A stretch of DNA of 64,000 nt from Aphidius gifuensis (lineage: Eukaryota; Arthropoda; Insecta; Hymenoptera; Braconidae), in contig NC_057789.1 of assembly GCF_014905175.1 (NCBI RefSeq), positions 2,852,001 to 2,916,000 on the forward strand, read 5' to 3'. The notes under the pieces are model-generated. The model was given only the letters and a program-made list of their open reading frames with translations, made no database searches and was not told the origin of the DNA. Shown one piece after another: positions 27,501 through 39,701 of this stretch (positions are counted from its first letter, which is position 1; each line of letters opens with the position of its first letter). The position numbers and the translations under genes are program-made.

Positions 27501-30500
27501 TAGTGCATGGATCAATTTACTTGACAGTATATTTTTTTTTTTAATTCATTGTTTTAAAGTTATCTTATCACTTGGTCAAGGCAGCAGGATATATTTTTAT
27601 TCTAAAAATAATATACTGAGAATTAACCTTTGTTGATTAAAATAACTTTTTTTTTTTTTTAATCAGATAATTGAAGTGGCTCATTATCAGTCATCAGAAT
27701 TGTTATTTTTATTTTGTCATTATTTTTAAATTTAATAAATGTCAAGATTCATTTTATTGGCACACGTGTGACACTATATTTTTTAAAAAATAATTTTAAT
27801 TATTCTTTGATTTATTTTTAATCAAAGTAAATATTTAAAATACATTTTTTTTAAATTTCTAAGTAATTGCTCAATTTTAATTTCTAAAACATTAGTGATA
27901 ATTAAAAAAATTAATATTGACTTTATGAAAGACAAAAAAAAAATAATGAAAATAGATAATAATTAGCATAAAAAATTTAAAATATTCATAATTTTTTTAA
28001 AATGCAATTTATCATTTTTATTTTTATTTATTATTTTTTGTCACTTGATGAATTTTTGAATAACCAGTAGTGTCATATTAAAATATCGAAATTCACAAGG
28101 ACACACGAGTATTTAAAAAATAAAAAAAAAAATAAAACTGGAATTTCACCAGTTATACTAGAAATATATATTTGGAAAGGTCAAATTTTCATGGTGGTGT
28201 TGATGATGATAAACATGATAATTCACTGCAAAAAATTTACATCTCAAGGCAAACATTTAAATTATTAACCAAATATTAGATTGAAATAAAAAAAATTATA
28301 ATAAATTTTATAAATAGTTTAAAAACTTTAAGTAAACAAATAAAAATAATAAATTATTCAAAATATTTTACCCGACAGTATGCTTGATTATGAAAACAAT
28401 TTAAAAAAAAATAATCACGTGTAGCATATTGACATAATTACCACCTGTCATCAAAAATAAAATATATTTTTTAAATATCTTTCAAAATTACATGAATTTT
28501 TTAATTTCTATTTTTTTTTTTTTTGAGTTAAAATTTCTCAATCAACCAATCGAAACAATTTATTCGATAAATTTTTTTTTTTCTAATTTTATTTGTACAA
28601 CCTTTCTCCTATCCGGTCTGTTGAATATCGAGGAGAGAAATATTAGACTTGATGGACTTCCGAGTTGTGCTACTTGAGCTTCACATGATATATTTTTTCC
28701 TTTTTTTTTTTTTCACGATTTGATCACTCAACTATCACTTATTAATTTATCGATAGCAATTAAAAATATATAAAAAATTAACATGATATATTTACGATAG
28801 AATTTAGTTGTATTAAAAAAAATTCATAGAGATATTTAAATTTTTTAAATAGCATTATTGTTAATTATTGAATTAAGCTAGATTTGTTCTAGGTCATAAA
28901 TCACTCATACATATTTTGCATTATACGAAAAATAAAAAAAAAAATAAGTAAATTATTTATAATAATGAGATGGGTGTTATGAAATTGCACAATTGTTTTT
29001 TTTTTTTTTTTTCTACTAAAAGTACCGTCTTTAAATTATTTGTTGCAGAGTTTTAATGTGCACATGAAAATTCCTTGATTTTATAATAAAAATATAAAAA
29101 AATAGCGCTTCAGCAAGTTGCGTGATTTGTGCAATTCATTTTTATTTTTTTATCTTGAGGAAACAGTTTTGATACATCATCATTTAAAGAACCGTTTGAT
29201 TTTTTAATACTCCGGAAATAATTAGAGACAATTTGGTAAAAGTTTTATGGAAAATTATTAAATTATTAGTTTGATTTTTAAAATTTGTCGTTTATTTTTT
29301 ATTTTTTTATTCATTGATAAAGTCAGTGATGATTTCGAAATAATAATTTTTTTTTATTATCAATTATTACTTGACGACTTGATCAATGATGTTGTAAATA
29401 ATTCATTAATTTTTTTTGTGTATTTAATTTTTGATAGATTATTTTATAACAAATTAGTGTTAAATAAATTTAAATTATTCATTTCACTTTGTGAATGATC
29501 GGTAAAATAAACAGAGCGATACTGGAAAGTTGTTTGAAATTGCAAGGTCACAGACGATGGAATTGTTTAGTAATTTTTTATATTTTTTTGACAGAGAAAA
29601 CTCTGGGAGTTTAATAAACAATGATATATTTAAAAAAAAAAAAAATTTACTCTGTTATTAATGAAAGTTTAAAATTAAATAAATTTGTTGAAAAGTTTTG
29701 TCGATATTTTTTAAATGACAATCGTCATTTAAGCATTACTCAATTGATTTTTTTATTTTTTTTTTTATATCAATTATAGTTTGTTATTTATTTGTTTTTT
29801 CAAGTACATTTTTTTCTTTTATTTTTTACTTTTTGTATATAGTTTCTGCGACCGGTTAATCAGCGACTAACTTATGTGCATTATTAAATACTACGTTTTA
29901 CTCATCTTGTTGAGTGGAATTTTTTATTATTTTTTGCATTTATATTGCATCGAGAATTTTTTATTTGTATTTTTTCTTGACATTTTTTAGTAAATTCAAA
30001 TGGAGAAGAGTTTATTTTTATATGCATTTTTGAATTGTTGTATATATAATTTATTTGGTTGATAACTTGTTGAATTTTAATATATATTTCTTTTTTTTTA
30101 ATTATTTTTTTTATCGAACCTACGAAAACCATATAAACCAGAAATTGTTTATCTTAAATTTATTTATAGATGACCACTAAAAACTTGGTCCAATAGTTGT
30201 TTTCCCTATAAGAAGGTTAAATAAAAAATTATATATATTTTCCTTATTATTTTTTTTTTTTTTATATTATTCTTTGTGAATTTCGTAGAAAATAAAAAAA
30301 CAACACTCTGTATTTTAAAGACGTGATAAAATAAACTTTCGAAATATAAAACAATCGTTTTAAATAATTTTTTTTTTTTACAAATTGTATATACTATTTT
30401 TAATAATAATAAAATAAAATTTCATAATTGAAAAATTAAAATATTATGCTTATAAAATCAATACACCGGATATTAAGAAATAATTTAGTTTTTTTTTGCA

Positions 30501-33500
30501 TTTTTGTCAAATTATATAGCAAAAATAATGAAATATAATTTACTAAAATTTTACTTTTTCTTTCTATATCACAAAAAAAAATCCAATTGCAAAAATTTTA
30601 CAATAAAAATACCTACAAGAAAAAAAAAAAATAAATTCAAAATTCATCATAGATTTATAATAATAAATTGAATAAATAAATAAAATAATCAAACATTTAA
30701 TACAAAGCTTGAAAGATGAAATATTAAAAAAAAAATTAAATAAAAAATAATAATAACATTGAGTAATTACAATACAATGACAAATTAATAAATTTTTAAA
30801 TAAATAAATTTTGAATTTATCCAAGATGCATATGATAATAGTTAATTTAAAAATAATAAATAAATTTTTCAGATGCAATATTTATTTATTTATCATGCTG
30901 ATATACTGTTGTCATAATTTTTGACAAATTTTAAATTTTCATAATATCATTATGTCTACATGTTACTATGCTTCAATTATTTTTATAATGATAAATTTTC
31001 ATTTTAAAAATATCTAATGTTCTTGTTGCTGCTAATAGCCGCATTAGAATATGTTTTTTTTATTTGATAAATTATTCACGAGAATATTTGTTTTCACTGT
31101 ATATATTGACCATGATATTTACTTGTCATAGAAAAAAATAGATAAATTTAAAAATAAAAATCATTAATTTAAAAAAGAAAACAAAAAAAAAAAAACATGA
31201 ACATGTCAATATTTATTTAAAAAAAAAATAGTTAAAATATGATAATTTATTAATTTGTTTTAATTTTTTTGTTTATCGACAAGGTGAGGGCTGTGTTGAA
31301 AAGCCAGTGTCGACCTTGTGGCGTAATTATGTGAGTAGCAATAGACCGGATGTGACAATGAGACTGACTGTAACAAATGGAGGATTGACAGCAACAACCA
31401 AGGATCATGGTTTAACTGAATACTGGGCACATCGTGTGACATATTGCACAGCACCAGTATCACATCCACGTTTATTTGTTTGGGTATACAGACATGAAGG
31501 ACGCAGACTTAGACCAGAATTAAGATGTCATGCTGCATTATGTTCAAAAGAATCAACAGCAAGAAGACTTGCATCAACATTAAATACAAGACTTCATCAA
31601 GCTTTACTTGAATTTCGAAGAGACAAAGTATCCAGACAAAATGCCAGGTATAATAAATTTTATATTTTTCAATTTTTTTGTTTCCTTTTACTCCAATTTA
31701 AATTCATCAAATAAACTTTTCACGTTTCGTGTAATTTTAAATAAACAAAAAAAAATATATAAAAAAATTTACAAGATATATATTTTTCTTCTTTGAATTA
31801 TTGAATAATGAATTTTTGGGTTACCGGGTTTTTCTTGGAATATTGGGGTCGAGTAAATTGTCATTCAACTTACACAGCTATTGAAATTGCACATATTTTT
31901 TTTTTCCATTATAAAATCACGATTTAATCAATAAATATATACTCAATTGCCAATGTTAAATAATTTTATAAATGTCATTACAGATTATCTCTTGCAAATG
32001 CAGTGTATGAAAATCCATCGTTGCCAAGAAGAAAAATATTATTGAGTACTGGTGGACAAAATTATAAACCACCATTAGAAAGATCAAAAAGTGCACCAAA
32101 ACTTTCAGCAATTGAGGAAGATTCAGTTGCTGAAGAAATTGAACAAAAAAGATTACTCGAAGAATTGAGGTAAATGAATATTTAATATAGCTTTTTTTTT
32201 ACTTTCATTTTTTTCCTTTCTTATTTTTTTTTTTATAGATACAAAATGAGTAAATGAAATAAAAAAAAAATTAAAACACTGTTGAAATATTTGAATTTAA
32301 AAATGAAATTATATATTAATAATAAATGGATGTATTAATAAATGATAAATTCCCTTTTGTAGGTCACTTGAAAATGTAGCACGTAGTTGGCAAGACCAGG
32401 ATGGCTGGAGATTGGCTCGTCTTGTTGATGCATTAAATCGTGCTGGTGCCTCAAGCGAATATTCAGATGAAAATGGTAGTATATCAAGTGGATGTGAAAC
32501 AGCAAGTACATCAAACAGTGAAGAAAGAGCACCAGGTATTGATGATAATAATCATACAATTGTTGACATTGAAACAAAAACCTCAAATAGAAGAGTATTA
32601 TTTTCTGATGATGTATTATTACGAACAAAAGTTGATAAAGTACCACGAAGAAATTCTGATGGTTCACCAAATTTTTTAAATTTCAATGAAAATACAAGAT
32701 TTCCATGTTCACGAACTATTGATAGAAATAGATATTTATTATCGAAAAATGATAATCTTCTTGAAGAAGAAAACGAGAATGAAGAAGAAGAAGAAGAGGC
32801 AGAAGAAGAAGAAGAAGTAGAAGAAATACCTGAAGAAGAAATGGAATCATCAAATGTATTTGATTTCGAAGACACAGAAGTATTTGATGAGGTAATTATA
32901 TTTATTTTCATTTATTATTTTAATGATCAATCAACTATTATTTATTAAATGTCAAAAAAAAATATTAAAGTAAATTTAAAAAAACACTTTCATATATAAT
33001 AAAATATATTATGAAAAGTTACATCTATTTTTATATGATATTTATGTTTTTACTTTTTTTTAAAAATAAATATACTTTCATAACACTTGTTCATTATGTT
33101 GTTAACAGATTGTTGACTACCGACCACATGGAGAAAGTCCATCAAGATTGGAGAATATAACCGGAAGACATTTAGATGTTAAAGATGAAAAAAAATATTT
33201 AACAATAATGAATCAAGTTGATGAGATGCTTGAAAGTGTTGATTCATTTGTAACACTTGGTTCACTTGATGAAGAAGAAGCTGATAGTGATGAAAGTGGA
33301 TATGTTGAAGCACCACCATTACCAAAAGTTATATTAAATCAAAATGATAATGATAACAATACAAAAATAAATGGTAACAATAAAATTCACATTCAAATAA
33401 ATCAAGAATCTCCAAAACAAATTAATCATGAACATAATGATGATGATGATGATGTAAAAATAATTGTAACAGATAATATAAGTAATAATAAAAATATAAA

Positions 33501-33783
33501 AGATGATGATAGCTCAATGAATAATCAATTAAAATTAAAAGATCGTGAAAAAGTTGATTTTATAAAATGTCCAATATCAGAAACAATTAAAAAACTAGCA
33601 AATGCATCATTAAGAAATTCGAAATCATTTGAAATATCAACAAATACATGTTTAAAAGCATTAAATACATTTAAAAATACAAAAACATTTGATGAAAATA
33701 ATGTTAATGATGATCGTAATGATGAATCACCTAGTCTTCATCAGAGAAAACAGCTACTTGCTCAGCATGGAGTAACAGTCTGA
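24303..33783 (+). CDS. FAM43A: FAM43-family PTB/PID-domain protein, five coding exons
   Basis: The spliced CDS joins 24303-24531, 31284-31647, 31984-32169, 32363-32891 and 33109-33783: 1983 nt, 660 residues and TGA. Every junction is GT-AG and the phases agree. Residues about 57-192 form a PTB/PID fold recognisable from ITEYDPSYKVAYLGNV, the exon-2 start GEGCVEKPVSTLW, HRVTYCTA and FVWVYRHE...LRCHAAL. A conserved motif, NYKPPLERSKSAPKL, follows in exon 3. This order matches vertebrate FAM43A/B, and I believe Drosophila CG8312. The N-terminus has a basic stretch (LKRGLGRLWRRHRG). After the PTB core come an acidic Glu run (32762-32850) and a long Asn/Asp/Lys-rich tail, so the protein is longer than vertebrate FAM43A (a little over 400 residues as I recall). 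PTB domains bind NPxY-type peptides or phosphoinositides; the specific role of FAM43 is poorly known, so partner and location are not inferred here. Start: the first ATG of an open exon, after an in-frame GTG codon at 24291; ATG at 24312 is an alternative. Confidence 0.95.
25021..25463 (-). repeat. Repeat family R1, copy 2, reversed (subfamily A)
   Basis: Reverse-orientation copy inside FAM43 intron 1. It shares the diagnostic sites of copies 1 and 3 (AATCAAACATT and GAGTAATTACAA). Beyond GATATT, similarity with copy 4 continues through CCAGAATA...ATTTCTGGATG (about 24990-25020), so the element may be longer than the core. Confidence 0.85.
25986..26064 (+). promoter_or_regulatory. TATA promoter with heat-shock-element-like triplet
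   Basis: GGAATATTCTAGAGT (25986-26000) is three contiguous 5-bp units nGAAn-nTTCn-nGAGn, the arrangement bound by heat-shock factor, with one base off in the last unit. TATAAAA follows at 26034-26040, predicting a start near 26064. It lies inside FAM43 intron 1 on the same strand. Confidence 0.4.
26228..26476 (+). CDS. Possible small nested gene in FAM43 intron 1
   Basis: An ATG in reasonable context (TACAATGACC) opens an 82-codon frame, with stop at 26474-26476. The first 35 residues (MTEHQAHHDEGLPTFSGTYH...) have balanced composition unlike the A/T-driven ORFs around. After LALIINFII the frame becomes A/T-biased, and a donor-like ACG/GTAATA at 26360 would end the exon in phase 0 after 44 codons. 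No family is recognised. It lies about 165 nt downstream of the predicted transcription start of the TATA/heat-shock-like promoter. It could instead be a non-coding transcript. Confidence 0.3.
   Translation: MTEHQAHHDEGLPTFSGTYHELPLLVPNDIQFNTLALIINFIITVIRYSLTFTVFDLSSLINSVGLNHLFFKFYFLLFIFNQ
30606..31052 (+). repeat. Repeat family R1, copy 3 (subfamily A)
   Basis: Forward copy in FAM43 intron 1, ending about 230 nt before exon 2. Its 5' end (AAATACCTACAAG) matches that of copy 2. The tail TTTATTTGATAAATTATTCA is shared with copies 4 and 5. It differs from the others by CAGATGCAAT in place of CAAATGCAAT. Confidence 0.85.
31284..31647 (+). CDS. FAM43A: FAM43 coding exon 2 (PTB core)
   Basis: The acceptor is TCGACAAG/GTGAGG. 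The split Gly codon (G/GT) restores GEGCVEKPVSTLWRNY, which aligns with the vertebrate FAM43 PTB loop. The exon holds most of the PTB domain: strands MRLTVTNGGLTATT, HRVTYCTAP and LFVWVYRHEGRRLRPELRCH, then the C-terminal helix TARRLASTLNTRLHQALLEF. The donor is CCAG/GTATAA, phase 2. Confidence 0.95.
31984..32169 (+). CDS. FAM43A: FAM43 coding exon 3 (conserved linker motif)
   Basis: The acceptor is ATTACAG/ATTATC and the donor TTGAG/GTAAAT. It encodes RLSLANAVYENPSLPRRKIL, then the FAM43 signature NYKPPLERSKSAPKLSAIEED and a charged helix (EIEQKRLLEEL). The signature is the strongest family evidence outside the PTB domain. It was missed by simple ORF calling because it lies between two short introns. 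Confidence 0.94.
32363..32891 (+). CDS. FAM43A: FAM43 coding exon 4 (acidic region)
   Basis: The acceptor is TTTTGTAG/GTCACTTG and the donor GATGAG/GTAATT (phase 0). It begins RSLENVARSWQDQDGWRLAR and continues into a Ser-rich stretch. A Glu run follows (codons GAA/GAG, 32762-32850), then VFDFEDTEVFDE. The Glu tract is a GAA-repeat-like low-complexity segment and may vary in length between individuals. Confidence 0.93.
33109..33783 (+). CDS. FAM43A: FAM43 coding exon 5 (C-terminal exon)
   Basis: The acceptor is GTTAACAG/ATTGTTG. The exon opens in phase 0 with IVDYRPHGESPSRLENITGR and ends LHQRKQLLAQHGVTV then TGA at 33781-33783. The middle is Asn/Asp/Lys-rich and probably disordered. Coding continues upstream of 33148, where an open stretch might be taken to begin at TTG; the true exon starts 39 nt earlier. 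Confidence 0.93.
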   Translation: MVDYRPHGESPSRLENITGRHLDVKDEKKYLTIMNQVDEMLESVDSFVTLGSLDEEEADSDESGYVEAPPLPKVILNQNDNDNNTKINGNNKIHIQINQESPKQINHEHNDDDDDVKIIVTDNISNNKNIKDDDSSMNNQLKLKDREKVDFIKCPISETIKKLANASLRNSKSFEISTNTCLKALNTFKNTKTFDENNVNDDRNDESPSLHQRKQLLAQHGVTV

Positions 33784-33980
33784 GATATATATTATATATA
33801 TTATTATTAAATAAATATTATTGTTTTTTTTCTATTTATTATTGTGAATATTATTATGTCATGATGATCATCATAAAATATTGATTAACATTTAATTTTC
33901 ATCAATTTAAATTCCATGTAAATGTATATTTTTGTGTGAGAATAAAAATATATTTTGATGATGATGATGATGATGATGAT
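33784..33980 (+). other. FAM43A: FAM43 3' UTR with two AATAAA signals and a GAT repeat
   Basis: After the stop codon there are candidate polyadenylation signals AATAAA at 33810-33815 and 33941-33946. The second, preceded by TTTTGTGTG, looks the more natural end. A GAT trinucleotide run lies at 33957-33980, just past it. The exact cleavage site cannot be seen. Confidence 0.5.
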
Positions 33981-36279
33981 AACTAGTCCACTTCAATAAT
34001 TATTTGGTGAAAATTATCAAATTGTTTTACCAAGTTTTTAAACAGATTTAATGATAGCATGCTCGTTTGAAACGATCAGTGTAAAATTATTATTATTACT
34101 ATTTTTTTTTTTTTTTGGTAAATGAGATATTTCGAAAATTTAAAAAGACAATTTGTTGATTAAAAATCATGTCATCTTGCACGTATTATATATATTAGAT
34201 ATTAATATTTAAAAATGTTATTGATGTATAGACAAAATTGTAGGAAAAGCTTTATAGTATGTTGATTGAGTGTTGATATATGAATTATTACATGGAAAAA
34301 AATTAAGAAAATATATGTGATTTGATAAATGTTGTTGAATAGCTATTATGTATTTCGTTGTTTTTCAATTTTTTAATTTTTATTAGGATCTAGGTGAAAT
34401 TGTGGTTTGAAAAATTAGCAGTGTAGATAAACAGTTGAGGTGGTTTCTTTTTTTTTTAAAAAAGGGTAAATTGAATGAAAAAAAAATTGAAGATGTCTAG
34501 GTTGATTGATTGATTTTTTGTAAATGAGAACGCTCTCTTTGTGGCTAATTATTATTATATAATTAATAATTGTTGACCATAAAATAAAATTTATATTAAT
34601 TTAAATTGTAAATTATTTAATGATTAAATGATTGCAAGTTATTTTTATCATTAATTAATAAGTAAATGATTTGTTAAATAATTATTAAAATATTAGAAAA
34701 AAAAAAGAAAAGAAATTGGAATTTTAGAATATAAAAATGCCATGTTTATTGGAGTTTTATGGAAATAAAAAAAATATGATAATTTATCTGTTTTTAAAAT
34801 TAATAAAGAAATAAATTGTAATATTACTTGATATAGAAAAAAAAATAAAATAAAGCATCTTATTGTAATAGAAAAAATAATAAAATAAACAGAATTGTAT
34901 TAAATATATTTTACGTTGAAATTGATTGTATTTATTTTTTTTACTAAATTATTATAAACAAATCTTACCTTTTGTAGCCAACAACAACAACAGCTTTGAA
35001 GATGATAAGATGTCCAGGTTGCTGCAAGTATTTGATGTCATTTATTGTCAAGTTAAAATGGCAATTCACACTGAATCTATCAAATGTTCACTTGACACAA
35101 ATAATAAATTACTCTAACAAATATCTAATCTTAAATTTCTAATTGTCAAATACTTTTATAAAGCAACATGTTCACTATCACTGAATTCATCAAATATCCA
35201 ACACTTCATTTTAACACTTGGTACAAAAATTACATGTCTTGATGAGACTGATAATCAACAATGAATTGTCTCATTGTCAATACAATTACAACACTTGATT
35301 TGTTTTAATTTTTTGACTAAAATGAACCAGGTGATGACTTGGTGACTTAAAGTAACACTTCTGGATGAACTGATAAATCAAGTTGGGCTAACATAAGTCC
35401 ATTGTCATGACAATGTGTCCAAACTTGCCAATACTCAATTATCTAACTAAAATTAAGCAACAGATTTAAATTTAAACAATCACTAAGTATTTATTGTCTA
35501 ATAAAAAATACAATAATTAACAATTAATTTAATATGTACTACAATTCAAGTAAGCATTTTTTTTTTTTTTGAGAATAATTATGGCGGATCCTATGTTTTA
35601 CGTAGTGTGAACCACTGAAGACTAAAACTCACAAAGCAGCCGTTAGAGGTCATCATTTTGGTATGAGCTTCTGTAAAACAACGCTAGAGAACACTTAATT
35701 CTAATCATTATATACTTGTCAATTGTTAAAAATAAATAAATTTAATTGTTAAGTTAAATTTAAAATTAATAAATTATCTAATGTCAAATAGATTTGCATT
35801 TTAATGTTTATTATATTAATCAATTATAAATTGCCTGTTATTTTTAGTCACTGTGATTTTCTGGCATCTAGTGGTTGATTAGTGAGCTCTAGTCTTCTTC
35901 GGCTAAGGACCATTAACGTAGCATCCGACTTAGTTGTTGGAATTACTCTATTAATTAATAAATAGTATTGATAAATAAAAAAAGAATTATTATTTAAATA
36001 TAAATTATAATTGTAATTGTGCCTTGATGAGTTAATATTAACGAATTTTTTCATTTCATGTACAATATTTTTTCTTCTCATCTGACCGAAATAGTAATCT
36101 AATAAATTACTCAAATTAAATTATAAATGATAGAAAAATTACGTTGAAATAATCAAGTTATCTATAAATTACAAATTTACAATCTAATGTTTTTGTATAT
36201 CTGAAAATTATCATGAAGAAATAAAAATAAACAATGTAAATTTTTTATTGTTTAATAAAAATGACATTATGTATATAAG

Positions 36280-36375
36280 GTTGATGATGAAGCCATGAAG
36301 GAGTTGAACGTGAGCATCAAGGCGAAGGCCAAGATACTCACGAGGATTGCAAGTCAAGATCAAGGAAATTTTTGA
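36280..36375 (+). CDS. Orphan exon-like coding fragment
   Basis: After TATATAAG (AG at 36278-36279), an open phase-0 stretch reads VDDEAMKELNVSIKAKAKIL then TRIASQDQGNF and TGA. Codons such as GCG, GCC, CTC and ACG stand out from the A/T-rich surroundings, and the residues look like a charged amphipathic helix. No pyrimidine tract precedes it and no companion exon was found. It may be a terminal exon of an unseen gene or a decayed fragment. Confidence 0.3.
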   Translation, partial: VDDEAMKELNVSIKAKAKILTRIASQDQGNF

Positions 36376-37035
36376 TCAGCATTACAAACATTATGCAAAA
36401 TGTTTTTATTAAGATTTAAAGCCAATTAATTCATTATTATTTATATACAATTTTTTTATCAATTAAAAGTATTTTTTTCTTTGCATAATATATATTTAAT
36501 AAATTTTTTTTAAAACAAGTTTATTGTTTTCAACATGGTATACCAATGTGTCTTATGATTTTAAGCTCAAACACTTTTTCATTGAGGGAATAAAAAAAAT
36601 AATAATTTAACCGTTACCATTGTTGTCCACTTTGACAATTGGACATCATAAGATGCAAAATACACGCCACATAAATTTTCAATACGCAGGAAACCTCAAA
36701 AATAAAATATATATACACAATTTTTATTTTTTATTTTTCTTTATTAAAGTTGTATTTATTTTTCATCTTTTTTCGAATTTTATAATTATATTTTATTATT
36801 ATTTTATTAACAACGCTGGTGGGCATCATTATAATCAAAATATTCATTAATATTATAATATTATTTTTTCCATTATATATTCTTAATTAAATTTTCATAG
36901 ATTTTTATTAATCCATTACAATAACGATAACGGTACAATATACTTGAATTCATTTTCTTTATATTCCAATCAATTTTTACTAGTAATATTTAAATTATCT
37001 AAAAATTAAATACTTTTTTATGCTGAAATAATTAA

Positions 37036-37545
37036 TTTTAAATTAACAATAATTATATTATAAATTTATAATAATAAATTGAATAAATAAATAAAATAAT
37101 CAAGCATTTAATACAAAGCTTGAAAGATGAAATATTAAAAAAAAAATTAAATAAAAAATAATAATAACATTGAGTAATAACAATACAATGACAAATTAAT
37201 AAATTTTTAAATAAATAAATTTTGAATTTATCCAAGATGCATATGATAATAGTTAATTTAAAAATAATAAATAAATTTTTCAAATGCAATATTTATTTAT
37301 TTATCATGCTGATATACTGTTGTCATAATTTTTGACAAATTTTAAATTTTCATAATATCATTATGTCTACATGTTACTATGCTTCACCTATTTTTATAAT
37401 GATAAATTTTCATTTTAAAAATATCTAATGTTCTTGTTGCTAATACTCGCTCCATAGGATATTTTTTTTTTTTATTAGATAAATTATTCACCAGAATAAT
37501 TTATTTCTGGATGGATTAACCAGGAAATTTTGAGCATGATAGTCG
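37036..37545 (+). repeat. Repeat family R1, copy 4 (subfamily B)
   Basis: Forward copy with subfamily-B sites (AATCAAGCATT and GAGTAATAACAA). Its 3' tail holds an imperfect hairpin, CCAGAATAATTTATTTCTGG, then TTAACCAGGAAA...TTGAGCATGATA. The last part is shared with copy 5, so the full element probably reaches about 37545. The 5' limit is uncertain. Confidence 0.83.
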
Positions 37546-37791
37546 TGTTATACCGTGGTAGAATTTAGTGAGATTTCATGAAATGAAGCGCAAACACATG
37601 TACTCACGTATACATATAGCTAGAGGTATTCAACAAGCAATTGAATATATGTATATACACACTTTTATATGAAGAATCGTTCGAGCATATTGCTGTAGGC
37701 GTTCTCAGCATCCATACAAGCGTATCGTGAGTGTAACGGCCTTGCTAGTCTATGTAGGTCATGAAACAAGGTCCTACACACTAAGGTACAA

Positions 37792-37799
37792 TATATAAA
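37792..37799 (+). promoter_or_regulatory. TATA-like element
   Basis: TATATAAA followed by CCCGCTC, in a G+C-richer island (37550-37830) next to repeat copy 4. A start would fall near 37822. No downstream coding exon was found, so any transcript may be non-coding. Confidence 0.25.
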
Positions 37800-39701
37800 C
37801 CCGCTCAAATGACCATTTTATTACAGCTTCTTCTTCTTCTTCTTATATCCCCAAATAATAAATAATAAAAAAAAATCCTCAATCATTCTTCTCTCCTCAA
37901 TTCTTCTCGACATATATAAAAAAATAAATAATAAATCTTGCATCACTTAAAACTGTCAAAGTAAAAACATTAAAAAAAAAAAAAAAATTAAATATAATTT
38001 TTATAATTGCATTATACAAAAAAAACAACAACATAAATAAAAATGAAAAAATTTTATGTTTAATTATTAATAGTATTTTATAGTGTTGTTATAAAAAAGA
38101 AAAGAAAAAATGCATTTTTTTTTTTTTCTGCAAATTATAATAAACGTTTTGTGACAAGAGAAATCGAAGTTGATCGTAACATTATTGCCAATATACTATA
38201 TGATTTTTTATTAACCTGAAAATAAATAATTTGATAAGTATAATTATATAAAAGTAAATAAATATCATGCAACATAATGATTATTATAATAATTTTGTTA
38301 TAAAATATTTCGTTTGAATTAGGAAATTTTTAGGACACCTGTATTTACCTTGATCCTAAAAATAAAGAAAGGTTTAGAATTTAGATGTATACACATATTA
38401 ACTTGATCGTATTTTCAAACTCGACCTACTATTGAATGTCATGGGTTCAATGATTTTTATCCTCGGGGCGTTTTATCCCACAATAAAAGCCACCATTCGT
38501 TTTATGTTGCGTCTTTCATGAGTGGGGACATCTTCAGGTCACAGTATCAGCATCAGGTCATCTTGAAAATCTTCACGCTTATACTCTTAACAACTCAAAA
38601 AATAAATAATAATAATATTAAAAATACTACTTTGCCGTTTTGCTGATTTTTATCATTGTTTTATTCTAACATTTTAGTGATTGTTGTTAAAATTTATTAT
38701 TATTTTTATTTTTTAACTGTTGTTTTTTTAAATTTTTTTATATAATTTTCCGGGTCACTTGAATTTCTTATGGCTACTTGAATTAATCTATGGACCCTGC
38801 ACCTGTTTATTTTTTAGTTTGGCAATTTTACTTTATTTCGCATTTTATTTCATTTAGAGATCATAAAGTTATCTCAATTTTTTTTCAATAAATAAAAAAA
38901 ATAGATATATATTTAATTGACGAAACTATCTGTGGTAAACAGGAACCAGTTTAAAATAGTAAAATATATATATAATCTATCGGAAATGATTAAAATAACT
39001 ATAGAAAAAAAAAAAAAAAAAATACAGTAAATTACTTGTTATTTGCAATAAATATAGTTACAAAATAAATAAAACAAAAATATTATACTAAATTACATAA
39101 AAAAAAGATTAAATATGAAAAAAAAAATTATTAAATTAACAAATAAATTTTTAAAAAATTTATGTTTTGAATTATGAAAATATTAATGTTATAAAATAAA
39201 TTAAATTAAATTTTTACGAAAAATTATTTTGATGATAATTATCCACTCATTATCAAAAAATAATTAAAATAGAAAATTTTTTGTTTCAAATAATTAATCA
39301 AGAATTTTTGTATCACAAACGTGTGATGTTAATCTTGTGACACCATCTTAGTCAACGAAATTAAAATAATAACAAATAGAATAGAAAAAAAGAGAAAAAA
39401 AAAATGAAAAAAAAAAGAGAATATAAACTCTCGAGAGATATATAAGAATTGATGGGAACTTTACCACGGGAAATCTATGTTTGCAAGACAGGTGCTGCAT
39501 TTATATCTTCAAAATAATATTTATCCATTCAAACACAATATGTAGCTCATAAAAGGTGAAGAAATGTGCACCCCAGGCACACGACATTCGTGATATACTT
39601 TTATTGAGAAAATATCATAAAAACTGTGTGAACCATGTTCAAACAAAATAAAATATCACAAGTTATGATTCTGGATTCATAACACAATTATTATACGAAA
39701 T

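Larger units (their letters stand above)
24532..31283 (+). other. FAM43 intron 1
   Basis: A 6.75-kb intron holding repeat R1 copies 2 and 3 in opposite orientations, the TATA/heat-shock-like promoter with a small ORF near 26 kb, and GAT triplet runs near 27.10-27.14 and 27.29-27.31 kb. The remainder is A/T-rich without a supported gene. Confidence 0.8.

Noticed and set aside
32335..32911. Minus-strand and alternate-frame ORFs over FAM43 exon 4
   Set aside because: Shadows of the acidic and Ser-rich coding exon; the plus frame has family motifs and matching splice phases.
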